Part shown: in pieces, positions 24,567 through 32,693 of the stretch | How positions within the stretch are numbered: position 1 is the first letter of the stretch | Layout of the letters: each line of letters begins with the position of its first letter | Source: Vicinamibacterales bacterium | GTDB taxonomy: Bacteria; Acidobacteriota; Vicinamibacteria; Vicinamibacterales; UBA8438 | Reading direction: 5' to 3' | Assembly: GCA_958296065.1 (NCBI GenBank) | Contig: CATQHX010000008.1 | Location: 62,001 to 126,000, forward strand | DNA length: 64,000 bases | The notes under the pieces: model-generated | The model's database searches: none | Seen by the model: only the letters and a program-made list of their open reading frames with translations | What the model was told of the DNA's origin: nothing | Made by a program: the position numbers and the translations under genes

Positions 24567-25833
24567 AGATGTCCAGCGGCAGCAGCGCCGTCACGCCCAC
24601 GTTGGGCGCGTCGACGAGCTGGCCGATCCGCAGGTCCACGGCGACGCTGGCGACGACGTAGGCCTGCTCCTGCGTCAGCCCGTAGGTCTCGGTGATGTAG
24701 TCGAGCATCTCCAGCAGGGCGTTGCGCGCGGCCAGGGAGACGTCCTTCGACAGGTTGCGCAGCGCGCCGATGCGCTCGGAAGCGCCCAGGTAGCGCATGT
24801 CGGGCGGGACTTCTCCCGCCGCCTTCAGCGGAAAGCCCGTGGTGGCGTAGAAGCGGCGCGACGGGATGTCGAGCACGCGCACCGGACCCTCGAAGTGCGG
24901 ACCGCGGCGCAGCTCCGGGCCGTCCTTGATGAGCCGCGTGGTCAGCGTGAAGTCCGCGTCCATCTCGATGGCGGTGCCGGAGACCTCGCCGTCGCCCTGC
25001 GCGAAGTGCGGGTCGCCGATGGCGAGGCCGCAGCCCTCGACGTAGCAGGGCAGATACAGCGTGACGCCGACCTGCAGGTAGCGGATGTCGAGGTTGCCGC
25101 CGTGCTCGCGGGGTGGCGGCGTGCGCAGGCACGCGTCCGGGTGCGAGCCGTCCGGACCGCAGACCGCCGCGGGGGAGGCGTGCGTCGGGTACGGCGGGAA
25201 GCCGGCCCCGCCGACGGCCCGCAGCTCGGCCTCGCGCGAGAGCATCGCGGCGAGCTGGTCGCGGCCGGGGAGCACGGTGACGATGCCGGGGAAACTGGCG
25301 TTGGGAATGCGCACCCCGGGCAGGTCGTCGCTGACCGCCTCGATCCGGTCGAGGCGCCACTCGGCCCGAAACGAGCCGGTGACGTGGTCGGAGACGAACC
25401 CGATCGGGCTTACCGACGTGTAGCCGAACGGTCCGGGTGCGATGTCGAGCAGCGTCACGGCCAGCACGTCGCCCGGTTCGGCGCCCTCGATGTGTACCGG
25501 TCCGGTCAGGGGATGCACCGTACCGATCTGCGAGTCGCCGGCGCGCGGATCCTCGTAGGTGCTCTCCGGGTCGAGGTCGAAGTCGCTGGCGTTGCGCGCC
25601 CGGAACACGATGGTCTGGCCGGGCCGCGCCCGCGCTGCCATGGGGATGGCGGGATGCAGGCGGTTCATGCACTGCGGATCCTCGCCGCAGTGGCGGCCCT
25701 CGCCGCCCACCACGACGATATCGTCCTGCGCCCATGACGGAGGAGCGAGCGCCGGTGCCAGAAGGAGTGCGGCGGCGCACAGGGCGCCCCGCAGAGCGTC
25801 GGCGAAACTCGGACCGGTGGTGGCTTGACCCAA
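24547..25833 (-). CDS. Exported acetamidase/formamidase family protein
   Basis: This 428-residue protein of the FmdA/AmdA family would hydrolyse short aliphatic amides to acid plus ammonia. It has a signal peptide (ALCAAALLLAPALAPPSWAQ, about 14-33), then the family fold: GQTIVFRARNASDFDL, GPVHIEGAEPGDVLAVTLL, SFPGIVTVLP, GGNLDIRYLQVGVTLYLPC, and GDPHFAQGDGEVSGTAIEM with the conserved H-x-Q/GDGE core. The only good start is a TTG at 25833 with CAGGAG upstream. Most family members are cytoplasmic; a secretory version is seen in some environmental bacteria. A link to amine metabolism next door is possible but unproven. Confidence 0.85.
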   Translation of the reverse strand: MGQATTGPSFADALRGALCAAALLLAPALAPPSWAQDDIVVVGGEGRHCGEDPQCMNRLHPAIPMAARARPGQTIVFRARNASDFDLDPESTYEDPRAGDSQIGTVHPLTGPVHIEGAEPGDVLAVTLLDIAPGPFGYTSVSPIGFVSDHVTGSFRAEWRLDRIEAVSDDLPGVRIPNASFPGIVTVLPGRDQLAAMLSREAELRAVGGAGFPPYPTHASPAAVCGPDGSHPDACLRTPPPREHGGNLDIRYLQVGVTLYLPCYVEGCGLAIGDPHFAQGDGEVSGTAIEMDADFTLTTRLIKDGPELRRGPHFEGPVRVLDIPSRRFYATTGFPLKAAGEVPPDMRYLGASERIGALRNLSKDVSLAARNALLEMLDYITETYGLTQEQAYVVASVAVDLRIGQLVDAPNVGVTALLPLDIFTSPRR

Positions 25834-26139
25834 TTCGTGCTCCTGTCTTGCGCGGACAACCTGATTGTGGCACAGGCGAGTGCCCCGCCCTGACCATCGG
25901 GTTCGGCGGTACGGCTGGCCGCGAGGGGCCGATGGCGCAGATTGGCTCCGTTCCGTACACAAATGAAGGCGAGCAGCCGGCTGCGAGACCGGCCGCCCGC
26001 CCGTCGACGGAAACCGTTGGCGAGTGACGGCGGGTCGCGCCGTCGGAAGCCCTGGCCCGAACAATCGTCGCCGGCGACCCCGATTGCCGCCTGGCCGCCC
26101 TGACCAGGAGTCTGCGCCGTTCCTGCGCAAGCTCCCGGG
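25834..26139. other. Intergenic region, no gene seen
   Basis: About 310 bp between the acetamidase start and the cytochrome stop. It should hold the acetamidase promoter. A 12-bp palindrome GCTCCCGGGAGC lies at 26131-26142. Nothing else is recognised. Confidence 0.5.
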
Positions 26140-26155
26140 AGCCCGCAGACGGGCT
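26140..26155 (-). terminator. Short hairpin after cytochrome c gene
   Basis: AGCCCG pairs with CGGGCT around four bases directly after the reverse-strand stop codon. There is no T run, so this is a weak terminator at best. Confidence 0.35.
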
Positions 26156-26156
26156 G

Positions 26157-26603
26157 CTAGGGGGCGTCTTCCTGGATGATGATCGACTCGAGCACGTCCT
26201 GGTCGGTCGGCAGTTCCATGTCGCCGGCGGGGAAGTCGTTGCGCGAGAGCATGTAAGCGACGATGTCGACATAGGCCCGCGGGCTCAGGCTCGCCGGGGC
26301 GCCCTGCGGCATGGTCGTCCGGATGGCGACCAGCATGTCGCCGACCGACAGCTCGCTCCAGCGGAAATGGAACGGGGCGCCGATGAGGGAGGGGGCGATG
26401 CCGTCCCCGAGCAGATCCTCGAGATGGCACTGGGCGCATTCCCGATCGTAGGCCGCCTGGCCCCGCTCAGCCTGTTCCGCGGTGAAGATGCCGTCCCAGG
26501 TCGACTTGGTGTCCTGTGCCGCGACGTTCGCGGAGAACAGGGCTGCCGTCACCAACAGCGCCGCGGCGGCGGCGCCGATCATGCCGTTGCGTCGTGCGAT
26601 CAT
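26157..26603 (-). CDS. Small periplasmic c-type cytochrome
   Basis: This 148-residue protein has a signal peptide (AAAAALLVTAALFSANVAAQ, ending about 30) and one cytochrome c domain with CAQCH (56-60). A likely axial methionine lies in MPQGAPASLSPRAYVDIVAYML, the usual C-terminal 'MP..' helix of class I cytochromes. It probably shuttles electrons between periplasmic dehydrogenases and the respiratory chain. The start is ATG 26603 with AGAGGGA upstream. It could serve QHNDH or the PQQ enzymes of this window as acceptor (inference). The gene stands alone, with a hairpin after its stop. Confidence 0.9.
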   Translation of the reverse strand: MIARRNGMIGAAAAALLVTAALFSANVAAQDTKSTWDGIFTAEQAERGQAAYDRECAQCHLEDLLGDGIAPSLIGAPFHFRWSELSVGDMLVAIRTTMPQGAPASLSPRAYVDIVAYMLSRNDFPAGDMELPTDQDVLESIIIQEDAP

Positions 26604-26675
26604 TGATTCCCTCTTCAGTTCAACGTGTCGAAACCCATGCCCGAAAACAGCCCCTGACTATACCAGTACCCGCCG

Positions 26676-27689
26676 TCATTGCCCGTCGACCAGATTGCCG
26701 ATGCCCAGGTTGTCGAGCACCGAGCCCTCGCCGCGGCGGCGCCCGCCGGTCTGTGGCGCCGCCGAGTAGATCCGGTCGGCCAGCCGGCTCAGCGGCAGCG
26801 ACTGCAGCCAGATCCTGCCGGGGCCCGTCAGGGTGGCGAAGAAGAGCCCCTCGCCGCCGAACAGCGCCGTCTTGATGCCCCCGACGAACTGCACGTCGTA
26901 GGTGACGCTCGGCAGCAGCGCCACCAGGCAGCCCGTGTCGACCCGCAGCGTCTGGCCTGCCTTCAGCTCCATCAGGTGCACGGAGCCGCCGGCGTGCAGG
27001 AAGCTCAGCCCGTCGCCCTGCAGGCGCTGCATGATGAAGCCCTCGCCGCCGAAGAGGCCGGCGCCGATCTTCTTCTGGAACGCGATGCCGATGGACACGC
27101 CCTTGGCGGCGCACAGGAACGCGTCCTTCTGGCAGATGATCTCGCCGCCCAGGGTGGACAGGTCGAGGGGGAGGATCTTGCCGGCGAAGGGGGCCGAGAA
27201 CGCCACGTGGGCCAGCCCGGAGCCACCGTTCGTGAAGACGGTCATGAACAGGCTCTCGCCCGTGAGTAGCCGCTTGCCCGCCCCGAGGAGCGATCCGATG
27301 ATGCCGGACTGCTTCTGGCTGCCGTCGCCGAAGATGGTCTCCATGCGGATGGCGTCGGTCATGTACATGAGCGTGCCGGCCTCGGCGACGGCGCTCTCGC
27401 CGGGGTCGAGCTCCACTTCCACGAACTGCATCTCGGTGCCTTCGATGCGGAAGTCGATCTCGTGCGCGGTGCGGCCCGGCGGAGTCGGAATGAGAACGGA
27501 GCCGTCGTCCGCCAGCAGCGGCTGGAAGTCGCTCACCTCCTTGAGACGCGCCCATTCCGTCATGCCGGCGGTGAAGACGTAGGTCTCGCCGTCGGCGCTG
27601 CCGGCGCGCATCATCGCCTCGATTTCCGATTGGGGTACCGGACCGATCTGATGACCGCGGCGCGTGATGTACCACTGCTGTTCCGACAT
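26676..27689 (-). CDS. GYF_2 plus AIM24 (TIGR00266) domain protein
   Basis: This 337-residue protein has an N-terminal GYF_2 domain (QQWYITRRGHQIGPVPQSEI, about 4-60) followed by an AIM24/DUF124 domain of repeated beta strands (MQFVEVELDPGESAVAEAG, GEGFIMQRLQGDGLSFLHAGG, LFGGEGLFFATLTGPGRIWLQSLP). The glycine-rich GLFGGEG and GPG motifs mark this family. It forms trimer-like beta folds of unknown bacterial function. The C-terminus is disordered (TGGRRRGEGS). There is no signal peptide, so it is cytoplasmic. The ATG at 27689 has GAGGGAC upstream. It is divergent from the gene at 27796. Confidence 0.85.
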   Translation of the reverse strand: MSEQQWYITRRGHQIGPVPQSEIEAMMRAGSADGETYVFTAGMTEWARLKEVSDFQPLLADDGSVLIPTPPGRTAHEIDFRIEGTEMQFVEVELDPGESAVAEAGTLMYMTDAIRMETIFGDGSQKQSGIIGSLLGAGKRLLTGESLFMTVFTNGGSGLAHVAFSAPFAGKILPLDLSTLGGEIICQKDAFLCAAKGVSIGIAFQKKIGAGLFGGEGFIMQRLQGDGLSFLHAGGSVHLMELKAGQTLRVDTGCLVALLPSVTYDVQFVGGIKTALFGGEGLFFATLTGPGRIWLQSLPLSRLADRIYSAAPQTGGRRRGEGSVLDNLGIGNLVDGQ

Positions 27690-27795
27690 CGGGTCCCTCC
27701 GTTCTTGACGACGGTCTACAAGTCACGATACTTCGAAACGGGCCATGCCTCGGCGCACGGTCCAGCCGTGGCACACCGTGTGCTATGGTCGGCCC

Positions 27796-28668
27796 GTGAC
27801 GCCGCACTCCCCGCCGCCGGCTGATCATGACGGCTCGGCGTGTCGCGAGTTCTTCGACGCGGTCTCCACGTTCGCACGGCTTCACGCGGTCAAGATGTAC
27901 CGGGTGTCCGTGCCCTTGCCGGAGGCCTTGCCGGTGCTGCCGTGTCTGGATCGCGAGGCGAGGTTGCACGAGGGCATCCCGCCTCACGCCGCCGCGTACA
28001 TCGAGGACATCGAGGGCGGCGGGCTGCACGAGGTGGGCTGCATCCCTTCGCGGCGACGGATTGAAGTCGATATCGCATCTACCGCGGGCGAGCATACCGA
28101 GGCCTCGCACGCGCGGCTGGTCGAGCGGCTGCGCGCGCGGTTCCCGCGGCACCGCATCGTTGTCGACGGTCCGTCGTGGCTGCGGGGGGACCGGCGGGTG
28201 GCCCGCGCCTGCCGCGCCCGGGTGTCGCTCAGGCAGATCCTGACGGAGCGCGACTTCCCGAGCCTGCATCGCGCCGTCGACGAGTTGCGGATGGTCAGCT
28301 CCGTCATGGAGAAGCAGTCGCGCGTCGCCTCCTGGAGCGTACGGACGGTAACCGGGCCGATGCTGGCGCTCGGCGGATTCCTGTCGTACCAGGTGCTCGG
28401 CATGTTGACCGGCAGCATCGGCCCGGTCGGCGTGCAGGCGCTGCAGTACTTGACGGTCGGTCTGCTGGGCGCCGTGTTCCTCTACCTCGGACTGAAGGCG
28501 GTCCACCTGACGGAGGTTGCCGGTCGTATCTGGAAGCGGGCGGCGGAGTACCAACTGATTCTCCGTGACCGTGAGCGTCTCGCGTCGGTCGGGCGGAAGG
28601 CCGGCCCGGCACCGATCGGGGCGGTGCTCAGCCCGCGGGCCGCAGCAGCAGCAGGAGCCCGCAGATGA
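27796..28668 (+). CDS. Uncharacterised protein with two membrane helices
   Basis: This protein of about 290 residues has a soluble N-terminal region of about 180 residues (e.g. FFDAVSTFARLHAVKMYRVS, then RRRIEVDIASTAGEHT). Two hydrophobic segments follow (PMLALGGFLSYQVLGMLTGS and LTVGLLGAVFLYLGLKAVHL) and a basic C-terminus. No known domain is recognised. GTG 27796 is taken as start, but ATG 27745 or ATG 27895 are possible; none has a clear ribosome site. The last 41 bp overlap the convergent VKOR gene. Confidence 0.6.
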   Translation: MTPHSPPPADHDGSACREFFDAVSTFARLHAVKMYRVSVPLPEALPVLPCLDREARLHEGIPPHAAAYIEDIEGGGLHEVGCIPSRRRIEVDIASTAGEHTEASHARLVERLRARFPRHRIVVDGPSWLRGDRRVARACRARVSLRQILTERDFPSLHRAVDELRMVSSVMEKQSRVASWSVRTVTGPMLALGGFLSYQVLGMLTGSIGPVGVQALQYLTVGLLGAVFLYLGLKAVHLTEVAGRIWKRAAEYQLILRDRERLASVGRKAGPAPIGAVLSPRAAAAAGARR

Positions 28669-29050
28669 CGGCGTTGATGCCGTGAGACGCGAAGCAGAGG
28701 GGACAGGGCACGCGGAGCACGAACAGTAGCGCGTAGCTCAGGTACGCGCCGAGGCCGACGGTGACGAGGCTGGCGGCGAGGTAGAGCGGCCAGAATCGCG
28801 GGTCGGTGAGCCAGCCGGCGGCGGCTCCCGCCAGCAGTGCGGCGTAGAAGGCCTGGCCGAGCAGGGAGTTGGGCGGGCCGAATACGCGCGCGCTCGGCGT
28901 GAAGACGACCGTGGCGCAGGTCCGTTCCTCGAGCCGGCAGAACGCGGGAATCCAGCGCACGTCCGGCTTCGTCCAACGAAACGCGACGGCCGTGAAGTAG
29001 CTGGCGATGGTTGCGCCGACGGCGGCGAGCAGACCGATGGCGAGGATCAT
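28628..29050 (-). CDS. Vitamin K epoxide reductase (VKOR) family membrane protein
   Basis: This 140-residue protein has four membrane helices (ILAIGLLAAVGATIASYFTA; FYAALLAGAAAGWL; YLAASLVTVGLGAYLSYALLF; GINAVICGLLLLL). The redox cysteines sit where VKOR needs them: a loop pair Cys38/Cys45 (FCRLEERTC) and the active-site CPLC at 116-119. Bacterial VKOR oxidises DsbA-like partners using quinone, making disulfide bonds in exported proteins. That suits a genome so rich in cytochromes and secreted proteins. It has no fused thioredoxin domain. The start at 29050 overlaps the LigT-like gene stop by four bases (ATGA), so the two are an operon. Confidence 0.85.
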   Translation of the reverse strand: MILAIGLLAAVGATIASYFTAVAFRWTKPDVRWIPAFCRLEERTCATVVFTPSARVFGPPNSLLGQAFYAALLAGAAAGWLTDPRFWPLYLAASLVTVGLGAYLSYALLFVLRVPCPLCFASHGINAVICGLLLLLRPAG

Positions 29051-29649
29051 GTGCCGGACCGCTCCGCAAGCGTCCACGAGGCGATGGTCCGCCGGCAGGT
29101 GCAGAAGCGCCCGAGGCGGCAGAACGCAACCCGGTCCGCTTCGAACTCGACCGCCGGCACCGGGACGTCCAGCGCCCCGACTCCCAGGGTGACGTGCGGC
29201 TCGAAGGAGCCGTAGGCCGCGGCCGTTCGGAAGCGTGTGACCCATTCGACGTCGCGTGCGCGGGGCGGCTCGTCCGCGAGGAATGCGTCGGCGCCGCCGG
29301 CGGTCATGTCGAAGGCCGCCAGACGGTCCATGAGGCGCTCGTGGAGGGTGGTGATCGGCCGGTTCGCCGCGAGAACGAGCGACGTGGTCACTCCGCTCGA
29401 GGCGAGACGCTCGGCCGTGAGCGTCAACGGCGGAAACGACGCCAGGACGGCGCCGATTTCGGCCGTCACCAGCCGCAGGTCGGCCGCGGGCACGAATTGT
29501 TGCGCCAGCGTCACGTGGGGCAGGTGGCCGGCGTCGAAGCGGAAGCCGTCCGGGGGCGCTGCGAGCTGCGCATTCAGCCGCGCGACCATCTCCTGCGCCG
29601 CCGCCGGCAGCAGGATGGCGGCATCGACGGCGACCAGCGAGACAGGCAT
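29047..29649 (-). CDS. 2'-5' RNA ligase superfamily protein (2H phosphoesterase, LigT/ThpR-like)
   Basis: This 200-residue protein carries the two HxT motifs that define 2H phosphoesterases: His45-Val-Thr47 (LPHVTLAQQ) and His152-Val-Thr154 (FEPHVTLGV). Such enzymes hydrolyse or ligate 2',5' or 2',3'-cyclic RNA ends. The start is ATG 29649. It is the first gene of a two-gene unit with VKOR, which overlaps it by four bases; no functional link between the two is known. Confidence 0.85.
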   Translation of the reverse strand: MPVSLVAVDAAILLPAAAQEMVARLNAQLAAPPDGFRFDAGHLPHVTLAQQFVPAADLRLVTAEIGAVLASFPPLTLTAERLASSGVTTSLVLAANRPITTLHERLMDRLAAFDMTAGGADAFLADEPPRARDVEWVTRFRTAAAYGSFEPHVTLGVGALDVPVPAVEFEADRVAFCRLGRFCTCRRTIASWTLAERSGT

Positions 29650-29798
29650 CGATGAAGCGTACAACGGGTCGCCCGCCGCGGGCCTGCGCCCCGCCGACGG
29701 ATGTTGACCCGGCGCACGGCGCCGGGGGCCCGGACAGCGTCGCCCGGCGGCTCCGCATCCCCGTCCCGACCGGGCCTGGGTCAGGAATCGCCCCGTGT

Positions 29799-30056
29799 CT
29801 ACGGGGCAGATCTCAGGCCGCGAGCAGCCGGCCGCCAGCGGGTCGCCGGCCGCCGCAGCGGTTCCCAGCCCTGGCCGGCCAGCTCGGCCTGCAATGCCGA
29901 GGCCCCGGCGATCAGGGTCGCCCGGTCCGGGAAGGCGTGCAGGCGGCGCAGTCCGTCGGGATACGTCACCAGCAGGCGATAGCCGTTGCGGCATCGAACG
30001 CGCCGCACCTCGAGCAGGCGCCGGTCGCGCAGGCGGCGATTGACGAAACGCACCAT
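29799..30056 (-). CDS. Small basic protein of unknown function
   Basis: This 85-residue frame starts at ATG 30056 (MVRFVNRRLRDRRLLEVRRV). The middle reads like a compact strand-turn-helix domain (CRNGYRLLVTYPDGLRRLHAFPDRATLIAGASALQ). The C-terminus is arginine/tryptophan-rich. In-frame starts further upstream exist. Codon use is like its neighbours, but there is no clear ribosome site and no recognised family. It is divergent from the aminotransferase at 30118. Confidence 0.5.
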   Translation of the reverse strand: MVRFVNRRLRDRRLLEVRRVRCRNGYRLLVTYPDGLRRLHAFPDRATLIAGASALQAELAGQGWEPLRRPATRWRPAARGLRSAP

Positions 30057-30117
30057 CTCGTCCGTCGTATCGGTCGCACGGCGGCGGGTGATGAGCGGCA
30101 GCGTAGAATGACCGGCT

Positions 30118-31398
30118 ATGCCGGTCAGCGAATCGGTCATTCGACGCATGACGCGACTCGCGCGCCAGCACGGGGCCATCAACCTGGCGCAGGGATTCAC
30201 CGACGAGCCGCCGCCGTTTCCTCTCGTATGGGGAGCGATCACAGCCTTGCTGGGAGGCAGCGACGCGGGCATTCGACGACTCGAGCAGTTCCCGACGACC
30301 GGTCCGGCGGGCCTCGCCGCAGGGGATGTGCCGGTGTCGTTGCGGGACGCGCTCGAGTCGCTTCAGGGGCGTCGCGATGAGTTGAACCAGTACTCCTACC
30401 CGTTCGGCCTGCTCGAGTTGCGACGGGCCATTGCCGACTACACGGATCGCTGCAGCGGCTTTGCGCCCGACCCGGAGACCGAGACCACGGTGGTGCTCGG
30501 CTCGACCGAGGGGCTTGCCGCGGTGCTGGCCGCGCTTGGCCGTCGAGGGGACGGCGTCGTCGTCCTCGAGCCGTTTCACGAGATGTACCCGGCACAGGCG
30601 GAGGTCTTCGGTCTCGAGCCCCGTTTCGTCACCCTGCGGGAGGAGGCCGGCGGTACGGGGTGGGGGCTCGACCCGGACGAGCTGCGACGCGCGGCGGCCG
30701 CGGCCACGCTGCTCGTGCTCAACACCCCGCATAACCCGACCGGGAAGGTGTTCGCGCCCGACGATCTGGAGACGATCGCCGAAGTGGCGCGCTCGGAGGA
30801 CCTCGTCGTGGTCGCGGACGAGATCTACGAGCACATCGTCTTCGACGGTGCACGCCATCGTTCCATCGCCACCTGGCCGGACATGCGCGAGCGGACCGTG
30901 GTCGTCAATTCCATATCGAAGACGGCGAACGCGACCGGCTGGCGCATCGGTTGGGTGCTGGCGCCGCCGCACCTGACGCCGGCGATCAGGGCGGTGCACG
31001 ACACGCTGGTGGTGCAGGCGCCGACGCCGCTGCAGAAGGCCGCCGTCGGGCTGCTCGGCATGCCGCCGACTTTCTTCCGCGAGCTCGCGCGCGGTTACGC
31101 GGACAAGCGCGCCGTTCTCGGCGACGCGCTGCGCGCCGCCGGTTTCCGGATGACGGAGCCGAGCGGTGCCTACTACTTTCTGGCGGATTACCGCGGCGTC
31201 CGCGACCTGGGACGGCTGGACCCGCTCGCCGCGGCCATGCACCTGATCGAGCAGGTCGGGGTGGCGGCGGTGCCGGGCGACAACTTCTACGGGCGCAGCA
31301 AGGAAGGGGAGCGCTACCTGCGGTTCGCTTTCTGCCGCAGCCGGGAAACCCTCGCCGCGGCCGCGGGCCGCCTGATCTGCCTGGCTCCGGCCGGCTGA
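30118..31398 (+). CDS. Class I/II PLP aminotransferase (kynurenine/methionine aminotransferase-like)
   Basis: This 426-residue fold-type I PLP enzyme opens with INLAQGFTDEPPP, typical of the kynurenine/glutamine/methionine aminotransferase subgroup. It continues with the NQYSYPFGLLELRRAI segment, NTPHNPTGKV, the PLP-binding Asp in VVADEIYEHIVFDG, the Schiff-base lysine Lys268 (NSISKTANATGWRIGW), and the C-terminal carboxylate-binding arginine in LRFAFCRS. It is cytoplasmic, with substrate not decided by sequence. A loop around residues 40-80 is longer than usual. The start is ATG 30118. An intergenic region full of hairpins follows (31415-31594). Confidence 0.9.
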   Translation: MPVSESVIRRMTRLARQHGAINLAQGFTDEPPPFPLVWGAITALLGGSDAGIRRLEQFPTTGPAGLAAGDVPVSLRDALESLQGRRDELNQYSYPFGLLELRRAIADYTDRCSGFAPDPETETTVVLGSTEGLAAVLAALGRRGDGVVVLEPFHEMYPAQAEVFGLEPRFVTLREEAGGTGWGLDPDELRRAAAAATLLVLNTPHNPTGKVFAPDDLETIAEVARSEDLVVVADEIYEHIVFDGARHRSIATWPDMRERTVVVNSISKTANATGWRIGWVLAPPHLTPAIRAVHDTLVVQAPTPLQKAAVGLLGMPPTFFRELARGYADKRAVLGDALRAAGFRMTEPSGAYYFLADYRGVRDLGRLDPLAAAMHLIEQVGVAAVPGDNFYGRSKEGERYLRFAFCRSRETLAAAAGRLICLAPAG

Positions 31399-31414
31399 GC
31401 AACGGCTCGTCCGG

Positions 31415-31442
31415 CCGGCGCTCGTACGCCGGTGAGCGCCGG
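31415..31442. terminator. Hairpin after aminotransferase gene
   Basis: CCGGCGCTC pairs with GAGCGCCGG (9 bp) around a 10-base loop, 17 bp after the stop codon. Without a T run it is a possible weak terminator. Confidence 0.4.
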
Positions 31443-31457
31443 GGCGGTGGGTGGTGC

Positions 31458-31545
31458 GGCCGAACACGGCCTTGCGACCGGTTTGGCGGCGCTAGGAGTC
31501 TGCGCCGCAGAAACGCAACGGAGTGAGCTTATGCGGCGCAGACTC
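31458..31545. repeat. Structured intergenic repeat, copy A
   Basis: Two modules lie side by side. Module X (31458-31494) starts GGCCGAACACGG and ends GGTTTGGCGGCGCTAG. Module Y (31496-31545) is a perfect 14-bp hairpin, GAGTCTGCGCCGCA / TGCGGCGCAGACTC, around the loop GAAACGCAACGGAGTGAG plus four bases. Both modules recur at 39630-39740 in the order Y-X. The loop is identical there, while the stem differs but still pairs. Confidence 0.75.
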
Positions 31546-31564
31546 ATGGAGCGGGGGGGATGGG

Positions 31565-31594
31565 CCGCAACGCCGAGCCAGCGAGGCGTTGCGG
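31565..31594 (-). terminator. Hairpin between convergent genes
   Basis: CCGCAACGCC pairs perfectly with GGCGTTGCGG (10 bp), ending 4 bp before the reverse-strand stop codon of the S9 peptidase gene. It could act on either strand. Confidence 0.45.
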
Positions 31595-31598
31595 GGCG

Positions 31599-32675
31599 CT
31601 ACCGGCCGCGAGTCAGGTACGGCCGCAGATGCCAGTCGAAGAAGGTCCAGATCCGGTTCCAGGAGTCCCGCTGCTCGGGACTGTCGGCGCGGCGATAGCC
31701 GCGCTCCCGGTCGACACGCCGGTTGAAGCGATGGCCGCCACCGAACCGATCGATCGGCGGGTCGCGATAGATGCGCGTCTCGGCCAGGTCCGGCTTCAGG
31801 TACTCGAGCGCGTGGACGAGCTGCTGTGCCTCTTCGAAGTTCACGTCGCGGTCGTTGTCCGCGACATGAACCAGCAAGGGCGTCTGCAGCTTGTCGACAT
31901 GGTAGAGAGGAGACCGGTCGACGTAGACGTCGCGGCGCTCGTGCACCGGGCCGCCGATGCGCTCCTGCGTCACGAAGTGCCGCTGGTAGCGGGGACCCTT
32001 GTACGAGAGGCGGAACACCAGATTCGTCACCGGCACCATCGCCGCCGCCGCCTTGAAGGAGGCCTGGTCGCGGAACACCGAGTGCAGCGTGATGAACCCG
32101 CCATGACTCCAGCCGATGATCCCGAGCCGCTCCGGGTCGACGTGCGGCATGTGGCGGCGCATGTAGTCGACCGCGGTCAGGCAGTCGTCCACCTCGTACC
32201 CGCCGTAGTCGATGGCGTGGTGGTGCGCCCGGCCGTAGCCGGTGCTGCCGCGGTATTCGGGGGCGACGATGACGTAACCGCGTGCCACGGCCTCGCGGAT
32301 GAACGGGAAATAGCTCGGATCGAGGTCGCCGTGCACGCCGCCGTGAATCCAGACGAGCGCGGCATGCCCGCGCGAGCCTCTCAGTTGCAACGGCTCGAAG
32401 ATGTAGAACGGGATGTCGAGCCCGTCGGTCCGGCTCTCGTAAGAGAGCTTCCTCATGCGCAGGACGCCCTCGCTGAGTCGGCGGAACGTCCGGTCACGTT
32501 CCCGCTTGCGGTTGCGATCCAGCTCGTAGCGGTCCACCGTCGACTGGGCGGTGGCGGCCGCGATGGTTCCGCCGCTGAGCAGCAGGCACGTGGTCAGCAC
32601 GGCGAGGCATGCCGCCTTCGACAAACGGAAGGTACACCTGATCACCGCGTCATGATATCCGTTGGTTCGATGCAT
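31599..32675 (-). CDS. Exported S9-family (prolyl oligopeptidase-like) alpha/beta hydrolase
   Basis: This 358-residue protein has a signal peptide (ACLAVLTTCLLLSGGTIAAATAQ, about 22-44) and a single alpha/beta-hydrolase domain. The nucleophile is Ser190 in IIGWSHGG, the acid lies in VADNDRDV and the histidine in GGGHRFN. The oxyanion region is LVWIHGGVHGD. This resembles dipeptidyl-aminopeptidase/acylaminoacyl-peptidase catalytic domains, but the N-terminal propeller is missing, so other esterase activity is possible. It follows hisC by 18 bp on the same strand. A GTG at 32645 is an alternative start. Confidence 0.85.
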   Translation of the reverse strand: MHRTNGYHDAVIRCTFRLSKAACLAVLTTCLLLSGGTIAAATAQSTVDRYELDRNRKRERDRTFRRLSEGVLRMRKLSYESRTDGLDIPFYIFEPLQLRGSRGHAALVWIHGGVHGDLDPSYFPFIREAVARGYVIVAPEYRGSTGYGRAHHHAIDYGGYEVDDCLTAVDYMRRHMPHVDPERLGIIGWSHGGFITLHSVFRDQASFKAAAAMVPVTNLVFRLSYKGPRYQRHFVTQERIGGPVHERRDVYVDRSPLYHVDKLQTPLLVHVADNDRDVNFEEAQQLVHALEYLKPDLAETRIYRDPPIDRFGGGHRFNRRVDRERGYRRADSPEQRDSWNRIWTFFDWHLRPYLTRGR

Positions 32676-32693
32676 TGCGAAACGGCTGGAACG

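Noticed and set aside
26131-26142. GCTCCCGGGAGC palindrome as an operator
   Set aside because: It lies beside a cytochrome stop codon and overlaps a hairpin; a 12-bp GC palindrome is expected by chance in such DNA.
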